Shown piece by piece: positions 7,153-8,013 of a DNA stretch of 8,013 nucleotides. A program made the position numbers and the translations under genes. The first letter of the stretch is position 1. Each line of letters begins with the position of its first letter. The notes beneath the pieces were generated by a model that had not been told where the DNA came from, ran no database searches, and saw only the letters and a list, made by a program, of their open reading frames with translations. The stretch comes from Fidelibacterota bacterium (lineage in GTDB: Bacteria > Fidelibacterota > UBA2242): contig JAFGXZ010000315.1 in assembly GCA_016936335.1 (NCBI GenBank), positions 1 to 8,013 of the forward strand, in the 5' to 3' direction.

Positions 7153-7545
7153 ATGGGAAGGTCTATCAAAAAACTGTATTATTCTATAGGTGAAGTCAGC
7201 GAAACGACTGGTTTAAAGCAGTATGTTCTCCGCTACTGGGAATCAGAATTCCCGTCGCTAGCTCCGTCGAAAAACAGAGCCGGAAACCGGGTTTACAGAG
7301 AGAAGGATATTGTACTCATTCAATATATTAAACACCTGCTTTATGAGAAAAAATTTACCATTGAAGGTGCAAAGCAAAAGTTAAAATCCCTCAAACCTGA
7401 AGATTTGCAGAATTTCAGTGAGACGGGAAGTATTGATGAGCCGGAACAGGAAAAGATTTCCGACAATGAATTACTGGAAGTAATCCATAAAATCAAATCC
7501 GGCTTGACAGAGATACTGAATCTCTTGAATGACTGGGAATCCTGA
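7153..7545 (+). CDS. MerR family transcriptional regulator
   Basis: A 130-residue DNA-binding protein. Residues 8-75 form a MerR winged helix: YYSIGEVSETTGLKQYVLRYWE at 9-30 is the helix-turn-helix, NRAGNRVYREKDI at 41-53 is the wing, and YIKHLLYEKKFTIEGAKQKL at 58-77 is the second helical pair. Residues 85-105 are acidic and probably flexible. Residues 106-127 (LLEVIHKIKSGLTEILNLL) form an amphipathic helix suited to dimerisation. There is no Cys-rich or large effector domain, so it is not a metal or drug sensor of classic type. It resembles the small MerR proteins that in several lineages lie beside a tRNA-Pro gene, as here. It has its own strong promoter at 7082 but only a weak, distant AAGG before the ATG. 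The target genes and signal are unknown; the repeat at 7112-7134 could be an autoregulatory site. Confidence 0.93.
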   Translation: MGRSIKKLYYSIGEVSETTGLKQYVLRYWESEFPSLAPSKNRAGNRVYREKDIVLIQYIKHLLYEKKFTIEGAKQKLKSLKPEDLQNFSETGSIDEPEQEKISDNELLEVIHKIKSGLTEILNLLNDWES

Positions 7546-7555
7546 TACCTTTTTG

Positions 7556-7584
7556 TAGACATAAATAAATAAATCATGTATATT
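7556..7584 (+). promoter_or_regulatory. Probable promoter of the tRNA-Pro gene
   Basis: TAGACA at 7556-7561 (5/6 match to the -35 consensus), a 17-base spacer and TATATT at 7579-7584 (5/6 match to -10) lie in the AT-rich gap between merR and the tRNA. The start would be near 7591, about 11 bases before the mature tRNA 5' end. Confidence 0.6.
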
Positions 7585-7601
7585 ACACGGCTTTTTGATT
7601 T

Positions 7602-7676
7602 CGGAGCGTGGCGCAGTCCGGCTAGCGCACCTGAATGGGGTTCAGGGGGTCGGAGGTTCAAATCCTCTCGCTCCGA
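7602..7676 (+). tRNA. tRNA-Pro, anticodon GGG
   Basis: A 75-base cloverleaf. The acceptor stem CGGAGCG pairs fully with CGCTCCG (7669-7675), and the discriminator base A is at 7676. The D stem is GCGC/GCGC with a loop containing the conserved GG. The anticodon stem is CCTGA (7630-7634) with TCAGG (7642-7646), and the 7-base loop ATGGGGT gives anticodon GGG at 7637-7639, reading CCC and CCU. The T arm is GGAGG, TTCAAAT, CCTCT with one G-U pair. The C1-G72 pair and A73 are the known bacterial proline identity elements. The 3' CCA is not encoded (next bases are CTG), so a CCA-adding enzyme is needed. Confidence 0.97.
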
Positions 7677-7692
7677 CTGATTTATATTATGG

Positions 7693-7730
7693 AATAAGGG
7701 AGATATTTAGGCTCCCTTATTTTATTTTTT
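7693..7730 (+). terminator. Rho-independent terminator after tRNA-Pro
   Basis: AATAAGGGAG (7693-7702) pairs perfectly with CTCCCTTATT (7712-7721) around a 9-base loop and runs into TTATTTTTT. It begins 16 bases after the tRNA and should end the tRNA (and any merR read-through) transcript. No A-run precedes the stem, so it is probably one-directional. Confidence 0.92.
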
Positions 7731-7780
7731 CAAATAAATAGGAATGAATCAACCACGGTATTGTGGGGCTGAATAACACA

Positions 7781-8013
7781 ATGGCTATGTATTTTCACTA
7801 CAATCTAGAGCAACATACAACAGAAAGTGAACTGCACTTTAAATCTTTGGTAAGATCGTCGGAATATAAAGGTTTCTTTTTTTCCGGATATCACAACATG
7901 CCTCGAAAAAATAAAAATGATAAACAAGCCGATGGCTTAAAACGTCTGATCGGGCATGCCAAAGATCAAAGTCAGCAATTCGGAATTATTATTGATTGTT
8001 TTCAGAATAGATT
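7781..8013 (+). CDS. Unidentified protein, N-terminal part (3' end outside window)
   Basis: An open frame from ATG 7781 runs 77 codons to the window edge without a stop; the in-frame stop upstream is TGA at 7745. Other possible starts are GTG 7763 and ATG 7787. GGGG at 7765-7768 is a weak, somewhat distant binding site for ATG 7781. The protein begins MAMYFHYNLEQH and has hydrophobic stretches YKGFFFSGYH (about 34-43) and FGIIIDCFQN (about 67-76), separated by a Lys-rich and then helical segment (GLKRLIGHAKDQSQQ). This strand-helix-strand spacing is loosely like the N-terminus of TIM-barrel proteins such as the DUF871/MupG family, but I cannot confirm any family. No signal peptide is visible. 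It begins after the terminator, so it needs its own promoter, which I cannot place. Confidence 0.5.
   Translation, partial: MAMYFHYNLEQHTTESELHFKSLVRSSEYKGFFFSGYHNMPRKNKNDKQADGLKRLIGHAKDQSQQFGIIIDCFQNR

Noticed and set aside
7504..7532. Perfect TTGACA inside the 3' end of merR as a tRNA promoter
   Set aside because: No acceptable -10 box follows at 16-18 bases. The TAGACA/TATATT pair at 7556-7584 is better placed for the tRNA.
7341..7661. 106-codon minus-strand frame across merR and the tRNA gene
   Set aside because: It is antisense to both a well-supported regulator and a tRNA, so it is a shadow frame. Its start within the tRNA gives the kind of tRNA-derived peptide often mis-annotated as a protein.
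7655..7676. tRNA-Pro 3' end as a phage or island attachment site
   Set aside because: No second copy of the tRNA 3' end and no integrase gene is visible in the window; only sequence further right could revive this.
7753..7766. Short inverted repeat CCAC/GTGG before the last ORF as a regulatory hairpin
   Set aside because: Only four base pairs with a six-base loop and no T-run; expected by chance.

Overview
This window is a bacterial housekeeping locus with no mobile element, CRISPR array or obvious accessory system. Every complete gene lies on the + strand, most are tightly packed, and most belong to well-known families. I looked for an undescribed system and do not see one. The points worth a second look are small: a possible non-standard start codon, some motif substitutions, a tandem repeat at a promoter start region, and an unassigned ORF running off the right end.

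Layout. Positions 1-287 hold the 3' end of truB (tRNA pseudouridine-55 synthase). Then come ribF (FMN/FAD synthesis, 299-1243), rpsO (ribosomal protein S15, 1261-1530) and pnp (polynucleotide phosphorylase, TTG start, 1551-3749). These are followed by an M16 zinc peptidase (3751-4998), a fold-type I PLP aminotransferase (5016-6272) and a NodB-type polysaccharide deacetylase (start uncertain, about 6286-7068). Gaps between these genes are 1 to about 17 bases and no terminator or strong promoter is visible between them, so they probably form one operon. The order truB-ribF-rpsO-pnp-M16 is the widespread tail of the nusA/infB translation cluster. It joins tRNA modification, cofactor synthesis, a ribosomal protein and RNA turnover.

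A new transcription unit starts at 7082-7110 with a near-perfect sigma-70-type promoter (TTGACA, 17 bases, TATACT). It drives a small MerR-type regulator (7153-7545). A second promoter-like pair (7556-7584) precedes a tRNA-Pro(GGG) gene (7602-7676, CCA not encoded), which is closed by a strong intrinsic terminator (7693-7730). The last 233 bases hold the start of an unrecognised ORF cut by the window edge.

Organism. The composition is moderately AT-rich. Shine-Dalgarno sites are clear before rpsO, pnp and the aminotransferase, but not before ribF, the M16 peptidase or merR. PNPase carries an RPMRGTGRRE-type motif in its second RNase PH domain, which I associate with Bacteroidetes and relatives rather than the GRMG-type motif common elsewhere. 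TruB ends without a C-terminal PUA domain. Together these suggest a non-Bacteroidetes member of the FCB assemblage (for example Marinimicrobia, Calditrichota or KSB1-like) or a similar environmental lineage. This placement is inference with low confidence.
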